A stretch of DNA of 44,516 nt from Actinomycetes bacterium (GTDB lineage Bacteria > Actinomycetota > Thermoleophilia > BMS3ABIN01). Both the position numbers and the translations under genes were made by a program. The notes under the pieces were generated by a model that was not told where the DNA came from, ran no database searches, and saw nothing but the letters and a program-made list of their open reading frames with translations. Below, in pieces: positions 31,698-40,169 of the stretch. The DNA is taken from the NCBI GenBank assembly GCA_024275795.1, contig JAJRYJ010000070.1, forward strand, positions 1 to 44,516, given 5' to 3'. Each line of letters begins with the position of its first letter. The first letter of the stretch is position 1.

Positions 31698-33689
31698 ATG
31701 CCCCGTCGCCGTAAACAGAACAGGCGCAAGAAGAGACGGTCGCTGCTGCTGATCGGGCTCAGCTTCTTCGTGCTTACGCTGCTCTTCGCCCTGCTCATCG
31801 GCATCCAGACCGTCCTGGCCCTGGTGCATGACCTCCCCAAGCTCGATGAGGAGGACCTGCGCTCCCTGGGTCAGACATCCAAGATCTACGCCGCCGACGG
31901 CTCGCTGCTGGCGGAGGTCTTCGGCACGGAGAACCGCACGATCGTGACGCTTGATGCGGTGCCCGATTACCTGCAGAAGGCCACCATCGCCATCGAGGAC
32001 GAGCGCTTCTATGAGCACAACGGGGTGGATTACGAGGCGATCGGCCGCGCCGTCTTCGCGAATATTACCAGCGGTACCATCGCCGAGGGCGGCAGCACCA
32101 TCACACAGCAGCTGGTAAAAAACGTCTATATCACGGACGAGCGCAGCTTCAGCCGCAAGCTGGTGGAGGCGGTGCTGGCGAGCAGGCTGGAACAGACGGT
32201 CTCCAAGGACGTGATCCTGGAGCGCTACCTGAATACGATCTACTACGGCGAGAACGCCTACGGGGTCGAGGCTGCCGCCCAGACGTTCTTCGGCAAGTCG
32301 GTCTCCCAGCTGGACCTCTCGGAATGCGCAACCCTGGCGGGACTGCCCAACGCGCCGTCGCTGTATTCCCCGAAACGCAACCTGGCGGCGGCGACGGAGC
32401 GCCGCAACGTGGTGCTGCAGAAGATGGCCGACCTGGGATTTATCACCCAGGCGGAGGCTCATGGCGCCGCCTCGCTGCCGCTGACGATCAACGAGAACGT
32501 GCAGCCGGTGGTGGAACCCTACTTCGTGGAATATGTAAAGCAGAAGCTGGTGGAGAAATACGGCTCCGGGACCCTGTTCGAGGGCGGCCTCAGAGTCTAT
32601 ACGACCATCAACCCGGGGCTCCAGGCCGCAGGCCTTGACGCCATCAACCGGGTCCTCTACGAGGAGGGCGACCCGGCGGCGGCGTTGGTGAGCATCGAGC
32701 CGGAGACGGGTTATATCCGCGCCATGGTCAGCAGCCAGGACTTCAAACAGTCCCAGTTCAACCTGGCCGCCCAGGCCCAGCGCCAGCCCGGCTCCACCTT
32801 CAAGCCCTTCGTGCTGGCGGCGGCCGTAGAGGAGGGAGTGGACCCGGACAAGACATACTACATGTCCAAGGAGGTGGACCTGCCCATGCCCGGCGGCGGC
32901 GAACCCTGGCATGTGCAGACCTACGATTTCCACTACTATGGGGTCTCCAGCCTCACGGAAGCCATGCTGCGTTCGGATAACACTGTCTACGCCCAGCTGG
33001 TGATGGACCTGGGGCCGGACAAGGTGCGCGATACCGCGGAACGCATGGGCATTCAGAGCTACGTGGCTGCCAACCCGTCCATAGCCCTCGGCGGCCTCGG
33101 TCAGGGCGTATCGCCGCTGGAGATGTCATCCGCCTACGCAACCCTGGCCAACAGTGGCAAGTACATGGAGCCCATCGCCATCACCCGCGTGGAGATGCCG
33201 GATGGCGAGGTCGAGTACGAAGCCAAACCGGAATCGAAACAGGCCATCAGCGAAGGCGCCGCCTATGAAGTCACCAAGGTGCTGGAGGCGGACATGCAGC
33301 GTGGCACTTCATCGAAGGCCGCCATCGGCCGGCCGGCGGCGGGCAAGACCGGGTCGACGGAGAACCTGCAGGACGCCTGGTTCATTGGCTACACTCCAGA
33401 CTATTCCACGGCCGTCTGGATCGGCTACCCGGATGAGCAGATACCGATGACCAATGTCCATGGCGGCAGTGTCTGGGGAGGAGGTTTCCCGGCGACCATC
33501 TGGAAGTATTTCATGCTGGACGCCACGGAAGACCTGCCGGAAAGGGACTTCAGGAAACCGAATCAGCCCGTCCAGTTCAAGAGATTCGTCGGGACATATG
33601 TGCTCTTCTCGGGAGGCGAAAAACCGACTACACGCGATGATGCATACGGGGAAGAAGGACGCACAACCACCGGTGAGGACGGGGAATAG
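31698..33689 (+). CDS. Class A penicillin-binding protein (PBP1A-type)
   Basis: Bifunctional peptidoglycan glycosyltransferase/transpeptidase of 663 residues. A basic cytoplasmic start and TM helix (about 15-43) are followed by the GT51 domain with the catalytic EDERFYEHNGVD (100-111) and GGSTITQQLVKN (131-142). The transpeptidase domain has PGSTFKPF (Ser366, Lys369), SDN (426-428) and KTGS (550-553). The C-terminal tail is acidic and Thr/Gly-rich. ATG 31698 has no Shine-Dalgarno sequence; upstream in frame no better start exists. It stands alone apart from the divergent neighbours and has its own promoter. Confidence 0.95.
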   Translation: MPRRRKQNRRKKRRSLLLIGLSFFVLTLLFALLIGIQTVLALVHDLPKLDEEDLRSLGQTSKIYAADGSLLAEVFGTENRTIVTLDAVPDYLQKATIAIEDERFYEHNGVDYEAIGRAVFANITSGTIAEGGSTITQQLVKNVYITDERSFSRKLVEAVLASRLEQTVSKDVILERYLNTIYYGENAYGVEAAAQTFFGKSVSQLDLSECATLAGLPNAPSLYSPKRNLAAATERRNVVLQKMADLGFITQAEAHGAASLPLTINENVQPVVEPYFVEYVKQKLVEKYGSGTLFEGGLRVYTTINPGLQAAGLDAINRVLYEEGDPAAALVSIEPETGYIRAMVSSQDFKQSQFNLAAQAQRQPGSTFKPFVLAAAVEEGVDPDKTYYMSKEVDLPMPGGGEPWHVQTYDFHYYGVSSLTEAMLRSDNTVYAQLVMDLGPDKVRDTAERMGIQSYVAANPSIALGGLGQGVSPLEMSSAYATLANSGKYMEPIAITRVEMPDGEVEYEAKPESKQAISEGAAYEVTKVLEADMQRGTSSKAAIGRPAAGKTGSTENLQDAWFIGYTPDYSTAVWIGYPDEQIPMTNVHGGSVWGGGFPATIWKYFMLDATEDLPERDFRKPNQPVQFKRFVGTYVLFSGGEKPTTRDDAYGEEGRTTTGEDGE

Positions 33690-33722
33690 CGGCCGGTGCC
33701 TCTCGATTGAACGGCATGTCCG

Positions 33723-33731
33723 TGGTATCAT
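33723..33731 (+). promoter_or_regulatory. Extended -10 promoter of the repeat protein gene
   Basis: TGGTATCAT (TG, one base, TATCAT) about 87 bp upstream of ATG 33818. The leader is G/C-rich, with a CCGG-based stem (33779-33793), and ends in an A-rich AAAAAGGA ribosome site. A TTGAAC upstream is too close to serve as -35. Confidence 0.4.
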
Positions 33732-33817
33732 TAACCTGAACCGGGGCGGTGGGGGCGGTACGCATCCTGCCTTGCATGCCGGCAACCCTCCGGGCGTATA
33801 ACTGAAAAAGGATTCCC

Positions 33818-35362
33818 ATGGCCGGCTCCATCGCAAGGCGCCCATTTCGCATAGGCTTGTTGCTGCTGCTCCTGGCGGCAGCGATCAGCTTTCTGCTGCT
33901 GTTCCAGTTCACCTGCTCCCGGTCAGACGACCAGGCTACCATCAGCGAGACCGGCGGTGCAGTGGAGACGGTTGAGTCCGGCGGCGCGGCTGCTGTTGCT
34001 GATGGATCGGGAGCCCCTCCGGCCGGGGTTCAGGCGGACGCGGGAGGGCCGGGCGGCGCCGCCACAGGCAGCGGCGGCCAAGCGCTGTTAACCGCTGCTC
34101 CGGCGGGAGGAACAGCAGGGTCAGTGTCCACCAGCGGGGAGGGCGGGCAGGATCCCCCGCAGACCGGTGTCCTTTCGGGCAGAGTGGAGGACGACCTGGG
34201 AACGCCGCTTACCGGCATATCTGTCTACCTGGCGGACGTCACCGGAAACCTCACCGGCGAGTTCACCGTCACCGATGCAGGCGGGCGTTTCAGTTTTTCG
34301 GACAGGCTGCCCGGCTCATACAAGCTCTATTTCTCGGATCCATCAGCGGTCTACGAATCAGGATGGTACGGCCCCCGCGGCGCGCCGTCGGGAACCACCA
34401 TCCAGGTCGCCCCGGGGAGCGAAACCAGCATCAGCCATGCGATGGCGCTCTCATGGAACCCTGTAGTAGGCAGCATCACCGGCAGGGTAACCGAGGATTG
34501 CGATATATCGGTCACGGCCTGTGATCCGGGAGTCGCGGACGTGCTGGTGATGGCCATGTATGTGGTGAAAGACAGCGGGTTGCAGATGACACTGAAGGGC
34601 ACGGCGCTGACAGACAGCAACGGATACTACCGTATCGGCAACCTGCCCTCAGGTGACTACATGGTCAGCTTCCGGCCGCCGCCGGAAAGTTACGCCTTCC
34701 AGTGGTACCGGGGGCAGCAGTCCTTTGCCACGGCGGAAATCCTGCCCCTCTCGGCCGGCGATACGATCGGCAAGGTCGACGCCAACCTGAAACGGGGAGG
34801 TACAATCACCGGCCTGGTAACCGGCGAAGGGGTTCCGCTGCCCGCGGCGGTTGTGGATATCTATGACGAGACCGGCGTGATCGTGGACAGTGCGGTGACG
34901 GACGCGGCGGGCCGGTTCACGAGCTCCCGCCTGCCGGAGGGAGACTACCGCGTCAAGGCGAAATCGAGCAACGTCGAATACCTGGACGAGTGGTATAACG
35001 ACAAGCATGACTTCGCCTCCGCGGATGCGGTCCGGGTGGAGGATTCCCATCAGACCACCGGTGTGGACCTGGACCTGGCGGCGTCCACGTTGCAGATAAC
35101 CCCCCCGCCCGCGGAAACCAGGTCTATGAACAAAGAGGGGCAACAGGTCGAGGGTGGGCAGCAGATCGGGGACGGACAGCAGGCTGGAGGCGGGGGCGAA
35201 TATGAAGGGCCTTCCGCTTGCGAGGATTACTCGGGTTGTGGCGAATCAATCAACGGCGGGCCCACTGATCCGTTGGGCGGCGGCGGTACAGATGGCGCCG
35301 GCGGTGACGACCCGATTGAAGAGCCCGTGTCCACACCACCCACACAGGAACAGGCCGGATAA
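33818..35362 (+). CDS. Secreted or anchored protein with three carboxypeptidase-regulatory-like repeats
   Basis: 514 residues. An N-terminal hydrophobic segment (IGLLLLLLAAAISFLLLFQF), then Cys, gives a signal anchor or possible lipoprotein signal. A low-complexity Gly/Ala linker (about 45-120) follows. Three CarboxypepD_reg/SdrB-like beta domains then begin at SGRVEDD, TGRVTED and TGLVTGEG. Each ends in a matching tract: GWYGPRGAPSGTTIQVAPG, QWYRGQQSFATAEILPL and EWYNDKHDFASADAVRV, with the WY codons at about 34364, 34702 and 34991. The C-terminus is Gln/Gly/Pro-rich with several Cys. Probably a cell-surface or matrix protein; no enzymatic domain is seen. Confidence 0.8.
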   Translation: MAGSIARRPFRIGLLLLLLAAAISFLLLFQFTCSRSDDQATISETGGAVETVESGGAAAVADGSGAPPAGVQADAGGPGGAATGSGGQALLTAAPAGGTAGSVSTSGEGGQDPPQTGVLSGRVEDDLGTPLTGISVYLADVTGNLTGEFTVTDAGGRFSFSDRLPGSYKLYFSDPSAVYESGWYGPRGAPSGTTIQVAPGSETSISHAMALSWNPVVGSITGRVTEDCDISVTACDPGVADVLVMAMYVVKDSGLQMTLKGTALTDSNGYYRIGNLPSGDYMVSFRPPPESYAFQWYRGQQSFATAEILPLSAGDTIGKVDANLKRGGTITGLVTGEGVPLPAAVVDIYDETGVIVDSAVTDAAGRFTSSRLPEGDYRVKAKSSNVEYLDEWYNDKHDFASADAVRVEDSHQTTGVDLDLAASTLQITPPPAETRSMNKEGQQVEGGQQIGDGQQAGGGGEYEGPSACEDYSGCGESINGGPTDPLGGGGTDGAGGDDPIEEPVSTPPTQEQAG

Positions 35363-35454
35363 CACCCACGTCCGCCGCCGGCATCACCGTTTCAGGAGAA
35401 CCGGCTTTCCCGTGATATGCGACCTGCCGGCCCCTAAGACCGACGCGACCCCCA

Positions 35455-35805
35455 TCAAAGGCTGACGGCGCCGGCGGCGCTGTAGGAGAGGACGTCCGTA
35501 CCGCCTACCAGTATCAGGAATACATCCGGGCTCAAGGGAGCGAACAGCAACCCTCTCTCCGAGAGGCTCAGGGATACCAGCCGGGGAGCCGGATCGCCGA
35601 ACTCCATCGCCAGCTCGCGGGCGATACTGAGCGCCGGGGCGGCTAGCGCCCCCAGGGTCTCGAAATCGCAGATCTGCTCGCCGGCGCTGGCGATCAGCAA
35701 CCCGTCCTTGGTCACCAGCGCCGCCGCGTCCACGGCCTCCAGGTCGAGGTAGGCGGAGACCACCTCCCTGAATGTGTTTCCATTTTCCGGCACGGTGTCC
35801 GCCAT
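35455..35805 (-). CDS. Roadblock/LC7 domain protein coupled to parB
   Basis: A 116-residue protein of the Roadblock/LC7 (MglB-like) family: EVVSAYLDLEAVDAAALVTKDGLLIASAG at the start, LSIARELAMEFGD in the middle and GLLFAPLSPDVFLILVGG at the end. Such proteins act as dimers and as regulators or GTPase-activating partners of Ras-like or MglA GTPases. ATG 35805 overlaps the parB stop by one base (TGATG), so it is translationally coupled. No GTPase of the MglA type is in the window. A role in regulating ParA/ParB is inference. Confidence 0.8.
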   Translation of the reverse strand: MADTVPENGNTFREVVSAYLDLEAVDAAALVTKDGLLIASAGEQICDFETLGALAAPALSIARELAMEFGDPAPRLVSLSLSERGLLFAPLSPDVFLILVGGTDVLSYSAAGAVSL

Positions 35806-36695
35806 CAGGCGTCGCCGAGTCGCTCGATAAGCTGCTGCAGCTGCTGCTTGTCCCTGAACTCCAGCTCGATGCGTCCACGTTTGCCGGTCCAGCGCGCCCT
35901 GGCGGGAAGCTGGAAGGCCGAGTAGAGGGCATCAGTGGCCTCGTCCATCAGCTCCTGGCTGACAGGAGGTACAGCGGTCCTGCCCGCCGGCGCGCCCGCC
36001 CCAGACTGCCTCTTCACCAGAGCCTCGGCCTGGCGCACCGACATGCCGCCGCTGGCCATCCTTCCCGCGAGCTTCCTCTGTGTCAGGCGGTCTCCGAGCG
36101 ATAGCAGCGCCCTCCCGTGACCTTCGCTGAGCCTGCCCGCCTCGATCAGCTCCTGGACCTCGTCGGGCAGCTCCAGTAAACGCATGGTATTGGCAACGGC
36201 GGAGCGGCTGCGCCCCAGCTTCTCGGCGAGCTGCTCCTGGGTGATGCCGAAGTCCTCCTGCAGGTTCGCGTAGGCACGCGCCGTATCCATCGGGTTCAGG
36301 TCTTCGCGGCTGATGTTCTCGATCAGCGCCAGTTCCAGGGATTCTCCGTCGTCGGCTTCCCTGATGATCGCCGGTATCCTGTCGATGCCGGCCCTGGCGG
36401 CGGCGCGCCAGCGGCGCTCGCCGGCGATCAGCTCATAACGGTCGCCGCTGCGGCGTACGATCACCGGCTGCACCAGTCCGGCGGCGCTGATGGAATCGGC
36501 CAGCTCCGCCAGCGATTCATCGTCGAAAGACCTTCGCGGCTGATTGGGGTTGCCGTCTATTTGACTGATGGCAATTTCCTGGTATTTTGTTGCGCCGCCC
36601 TGTGGAGCACCATGCTCCGCATCCGCACTGGCATCGGCACTACTATCCCGGATCAGGGCCGAAAGTCCCCGTCCGAGCGCCCTGTTGTCATTCAC
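35805..36695 (-). CDS. parB: Chromosome partition protein ParB
   Basis: CTP-dependent DNA clamp that loads at parS sites and links the origin region to ParA. 296 residues from GTG 36695. The N-terminal ALGRGLSALI box is followed by the CTP-binding IDGNPNQPRRSF, AGERRWRAA (about 91-99) and ENISREDLNP. The HTH follows (ITQEQLAEKLGRSRSAVAN), then the C-terminal dimerisation region. GTG 36695 is chosen because GGAGGTG precedes it and the N-terminal box starts there; the longer frame runs into parA. parA overlaps it by 8 bp. A perfect parS site lies 3 kb away inside mnmG. Confidence 0.95.
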   Translation of the reverse strand: MNDNRALGRGLSALIRDSSADASADAEHGAPQGGATKYQEIAISQIDGNPNQPRRSFDDESLAELADSISAAGLVQPVIVRRSGDRYELIAGERRWRAAARAGIDRIPAIIREADDGESLELALIENISREDLNPMDTARAYANLQEDFGITQEQLAEKLGRSRSAVANTMRLLELPDEVQELIEAGRLSEGHGRALLSLGDRLTQRKLAGRMASGGMSVRQAEALVKRQSGAGAPAGRTAVPPVSQELMDEATDALYSAFQLPARARWTGKRGRIELEFRDKQQLQQLIERLGDA

Positions 36696-37485
36696 GCTCA
36701 ACCACCTCCGTAGCAAGATCGAAATAGGCATCAGCTCCCGCGCAAGCCGGGTCGTAGCGCGTGATAGGAACACCATGACTCGGCGCTTCTGTCAACCTAA
36801 TATTACGTGGGATAACGGTTCTGTAGGTCAGGTCAGGGAAGTGAGAGCGCACTTCTTCCACAACCTGGGTTGACAGCTTGGTACGAACGTCATACATGGT
36901 CATGAGCAGGCCGGCGATGGCAAGGTCCGGATTGAGATGGGCCTTCACTGCATCGACGGTCTGAAGCAGCTGGCCCAGGCCCTCAAGCGCGTAATACTCG
37001 CATTGCACCGGGATGATCAACCTGTCGGCGGCAACGAGGCCGTTGAGCGTCAACAGGCCGAGGGAAGGAGGGCAATCGATGAAGATATAATCAAAATCGG
37101 CAGCCAAAGGCTCGAGGGCATCGGCAAGCCTGAATTCGCGGCGTTCCTCGTCGGCAAGCTCAACCTCAGCACCTGCCAGGTCCGGCAGTGAAGGGATGAG
37201 GAAGAGGTTCTGTATCTGGGTGGGTGCAACGGCGTCGGCCGCGGCCGCGCTGCCAGCCAGGACGTCGTAAACACTGTAAATACCGGGGATTTCATGAACG
37301 CCAAGGCCGTGAGTTGCGTTGCATTGCGGGTCAATGTCAACCAGGAGGATGCGCGCGCCGGACTCGGCAAGACAGACCGCGGTGTTAATACAGGTGGTGG
37401 TTTTCCCAACACCGCCTTTTTGGTTGGCAACCGCGTAGGTCTTGCCAAACCCGGAACCGGTTTCGAAAGAGGAATTCGCCTGCAC
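36688..37485 (-). CDS. parA: Chromosome partition ATPase ParA (Soj-like)
   Basis: Deviant Walker ATPase that, with ParB, segregates the origin region. 265 residues with ANQKGGVGKTTTCIN (P-loop, Lys23 and Lys28), LLVDIDPQCNATHGLG, FIDCPPSLGLLTLN (Walker B) and VIPRNIRLTEAPSHG. GTG 37485 has no ribosome site. A near-consensus promoter ends with TAGAAT 6 bp upstream, so the mRNA is probably leaderless. Stop overlaps parB by 8 bp. Confidence 0.95.
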   Translation of the reverse strand: MQANSSFETGSGFGKTYAVANQKGGVGKTTTCINTAVCLAESGARILLVDIDPQCNATHGLGVHEIPGIYSVYDVLAGSAAAADAVAPTQIQNLFLIPSLPDLAGAEVELADEERREFRLADALEPLAADFDYIFIDCPPSLGLLTLNGLVAADRLIIPVQCEYYALEGLGQLLQTVDAVKAHLNPDLAIAGLLMTMYDVRTKLSTQVVEEVRSHFPDLTYRTVIPRNIRLTEAPSHGVPITRYDPACAGADAYFDLATEVVERE

Positions 37486-37491
37486 GACTGG

Positions 37492-37521
37492 ATTCTATCA
37501 GAACGGGCAGACGTATGTCAG
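37492..37521 (-). promoter_or_regulatory. Leaderless promoter of parA-parB-roadblock
   Basis: On the minus strand CTGACA (37521-37516), an 18-bp spacer and TAGAAT (37497-37492) with the extended TG dinucleotide. Six bases (CCAGTC) separate the -10 from the GTG start at 37485. Transcription should begin at the start codon. It is the best-formed leaderless promoter in the window. Confidence 0.65.
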
Positions 37522-37539
37522 CGAAAAAAGCGGTTCAGG

Positions 37540-38250
37540 TCAGCTGCGGTCGCCAAGGGGGCGTTTGGCGGGGATGCCGGCCCTGCGCGGATAGCGTTCC
37601 GGGGTAGCCCCTGTCTTACTGAAGATCCAGACATGCAGGTGTCGGGCCTCGGGGTAAGGCTGGACCGGCTCGACCCTGGCGAGCTCGCCCCCAAGCCGGG
37701 CTGCAACTGCTTCGGCGAGCTGTGCGTCTTCAGCCTCCCGCCGCCCCCGCTGAAGCAGGGCGCCGCCGCCTGCCCGAACCAGAGGCAGGCTGTATTCGAG
37801 AACGGCGGACAGCGAACCCACGGCCCTCGCCAGCGCCAGGTCATGGTGCTCTCGATTGGCGGTTCTGGCAAAGTCTTCCGCGCGCGCATTGATAACTTCG
37901 GCGTTTGCCAGCTTAAGGTTGGTGATGACGTTGTCGATGAACTCACATTTGCGGGAGCTGGCCTCAAGCAGGGTAAGGTGGGTTTCCGGCCTGGCGATAG
38001 CCAGGGGCAGCCCCGGAAAGCCGGCGCCGCTGCCGATGTCGACTATGTTGCGTGCGGCCGTCAGCTAAGGGAAGCCGAGCAAATCCAGGCTGTCATAAAA
38101 ATGCACGTTTAGCAGGCTTTTTCTCCCTGTAACAGCAGTAAGACCACGGTCTGACGTGGACTCCAGTTCATCGAGGAGCCAGGCGCAGGCATCGATCTGT
38201 GCCGGAGAGAGACCGAATCTCTCAGCAAAATCAGTCCGCCATCGCATCAT
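37540..38250 (-). pseudogene. rsmG: 16S rRNA (guanine-N7) methyltransferase G, interrupted by an in-frame amber codon
   Basis: RsmG methylates G527 (E. coli numbering) of 16S rRNA. ATG 38250 lies in the mnmG 3' end (20-bp overlap). The first 61 residues (FAERFGLSPAQIDACAWLLDELES ... LLNVHFYDSLDLLGFP) match the RsmG N-terminus. Then TAG at 38067-38065 stops translation. Without any frame change the reading continues for 174 codons with LTAARNIVDIGSGAGFPGLPLA (SAM motif), ASSRKCEFIDNVI and ARAVGSLSAVLEYSLPLV, to TGA at 37540-37542. So a single amber codon splits an otherwise normal 237-codon gene. The codon lies in a variable linker between helix and SAM domain, so any residue would do. A real mutation, a sequencing error or amber readthrough are all possible. 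Confidence 0.85.
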
Positions 38251-40132
38251 GACGCTCCTTTAGATAAAGCGAGAGAACGGAGACGTCGGCAGGAGTTACG
38301 CCGGAGATGCGTGAAGCCTGGCCGAGCGTAGCCGGCTGGATGCGTTCAAGCCTGTCCCGGGCCTCGCGCGATACCCCCTCAAGGTCCAAGTAAGTAAATC
38401 CCGGTGGTATCCGCGTATCCTCAAGACGTCTGTTCCTCTCGATGGCCTGGCGCTGACGGTCGATGTAGCCGGCATATTTCAGTTCGATCTCGGACCTGGC
38501 CATGATGTCCGGCCCGGCATTGCCGGGGGCCGATACACCGATGTTTTTGAGTATATCGTTTATGCACACTTCGGGTCTCTTCAGGAGTTGGGCTGCCGCC
38601 TGGCCTTCGGTCAGGGGAGCGCTCCCCTTTTTCTCGAGCAGTTTGTTCAGTTCCGGCGTCGGGCTGACGGTTGTAGATTTGAGCCATTGCAGCAGGTCTT
38701 CAAGGGCACGCTCGTCCTCCTGCACCATGGCATACCTGGATTGTGGCAGTAACCCGATATTCCGGCCCAGGGGAGAAAGGCGGGCATGGGCATTGTCATG
38801 CCGGAGCAACAGGCGGTGCTCGGCCCTTGAAGTAAACATGCGGTACGGTTCGTCAACCCCTTTAGTGACAAGGTCGTCGATCAGGACCCCTATATAGGCC
38901 TGTTCGCGCCCCAGAACAAAGGGTTCGCGGCCCATCACGGACCGGGCCGCATTAATGCCGGCGATCAGGCCCTGGGCCGCAGCCTCCTCGTAGCCGCTGG
39001 TTCCGTTGATCTGGCCGGCGAGAAAGAGGTTGGCGATCCTCTTTGTCTCCAGGGAAAGGCGCAGCTGGTCAGGAATCACGTAATCATATTCAACAGCGTA
39101 TCCTGGACGCATCAGCTTTGCTTTCTCCAAACCGGGAGTGGCATGAATCACCAGTTCCTGGACCCAGACGGGCAGGCTGGTGGTGAGTCCCTGCAGGTAA
39201 AGTTCCCCCGTATGACGGCCCTCTGGCTCGACAAACACCGGGTGACGGTCACGATCGGGGAAATTCATCACTTTGCGGTCGATGGAAGGGCAATAGCGCG
39301 GGCCCTTGCCGCTGACGGAGCCGGTCTTGATGGGCGAGAGATGCAGATGTTCGCGGATGACGGAATGCGTTCGTTCGTTGGTATACGTGAGGAAACAGGG
39401 AACCTGGTTGCGGAGGACGCCCTGCGAGAAACGAGAGAATCGGGAGGGATGCTCATCGCCTGGGTCAATGACCATCCTGTCCGCATCAATGGTTCTGGAG
39501 TCGATGCGTGGATGCGTGGCGGACTGGAAGCGACCGAGCTCGAGACCGCTTTCCGCCAGACTGACGGGGAGGGCGGTTGCAGGAGGCTCCCCCATCCTTC
39601 CCGCCGGAAAGCGCCTCTCCCCGACAACGATTTTCCCGCCAAGAAAGGTACCGCATGCTAAAATCACGGTTTTAGCGGGGATTCTGCTGCCGTCATCCAG
39701 CTCAACGCCGGTTATTGTTTCACGTGAAACAATGATTCCAGCCGCACTGCCCTCGAGGATACGCAGATTCTCAGTGGCACAAAGCACCCTCTTCATGCTG
39801 TCCTCGTACAGCTTCTTGTCAGTTTGCGCCCGCAGCGCCCTCACAGCGGGCCCTCTGCTCGTGTTCAAAAGCTTCATCTGGATGCAGGCGCGATCCGTGT
39901 TCAGGCCCTGCTCGCCGCCGAGCGCGTCTATCTCCCTGGTAAGCTGGCCCTTGCCGATGCCGCCGACGGCCGGGTTGCAGGGCATCAGGGCGATCTTCTC
40001 CAGGCTCAGGGTCAACAGCAGGGTCGAGCAGCCCATCCTGGCGGCCGCCAGCGCGGATTCACAGCCTGCATGGCCACCGCCGACGACCACGACATCGAAT
40101 ATATCACCATCTGTCGAGGGAGCTATGGTCAT
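38231..40132 (-). CDS. mnmG: tRNA uridine-5-carboxymethylaminomethyl modification enzyme MnmG (GidA)
   Basis: FAD protein that, with MnmE, adds the (carboxymethyl)aminomethyl group to wobble U34 of tRNAs. 633 residues with VVVGGGHAGCESALAAARMG (FAD), MPCNPAVGGIGKGQLTREID (active Cys52), the second catalytic region RYCPSIDRK and the C-terminal helical domain. Start ATG 40132 has no good ribosome site, so coupling to the gene upstream is likely. It overlaps rsmG by 20 bp. A perfect parS site lies inside it, encoding part of IIVSRETITG. Confidence 0.96.
   Translation of the reverse strand: MTIAPSTDGDIFDVVVVGGGHAGCESALAAARMGCSTLLLTLSLEKIALMPCNPAVGGIGKGQLTREIDALGGEQGLNTDRACIQMKLLNTSRGPAVRALRAQTDKKLYEDSMKRVLCATENLRILEGSAAGIIVSRETITGVELDDGSRIPAKTVILACGTFLGGKIVVGERRFPAGRMGEPPATALPVSLAESGLELGRFQSATHPRIDSRTIDADRMVIDPGDEHPSRFSRFSQGVLRNQVPCFLTYTNERTHSVIREHLHLSPIKTGSVSGKGPRYCPSIDRKVMNFPDRDRHPVFVEPEGRHTGELYLQGLTTSLPVWVQELVIHATPGLEKAKLMRPGYAVEYDYVIPDQLRLSLETKRIANLFLAGQINGTSGYEEAAAQGLIAGINAARSVMGREPFVLGREQAYIGVLIDDLVTKGVDEPYRMFTSRAEHRLLLRHDNAHARLSPLGRNIGLLPQSRYAMVQEDERALEDLLQWLKSTTVSPTPELNKLLEKKGSAPLTEGQAAAQLLKRPEVCINDILKNIGVSAPGNAGPDIMARSEIELKYAGYIDRQRQAIERNRRLEDTRIPPGFTYLDLEGVSREARDRLERIQPATLGQASRISGVTPADVSVLSLYLKERHDAMAD
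39714..39733. promoter_or_regulatory. parS centromere site
   Basis: TGTTTCACGTGAAACA at 39716-39731 is the exact consensus ParB-binding palindrome, extended to 20 bp by matching A/T flanks. It lies in the mnmG coding sequence, where it spells the VSRET of that protein. The parB gene is about 3 kb away. The presence of parS implies that the replication origin is close on the chromosome. Confidence 0.92.
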
Positions 40133-40169
40133 TTGATATATGGTTGATACGTGTTAATTCTTTTCATGC

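Noticed and set aside
31179..32933. 584-codon open frame on the minus strand opposite the PBP gene
   Set aside because: High-GC shadow: it lies opposite catalytic motifs of a certain PBP1A and its product is His/Arg/Gly-rich with no family features.
33732..33817. Possible riboswitch before the three-repeat protein
   Set aside because: Stems are GC-rich but no known aptamer core (c-di-GMP, cobalamin, SAM, THF) could be matched.
36696..36776. Longer parB start at 36776
   Set aside because: It would overlap parA by 89 bp and add residues not in the family; GTG 36695 has the ribosome site and the conserved ALGRGLSAL start.
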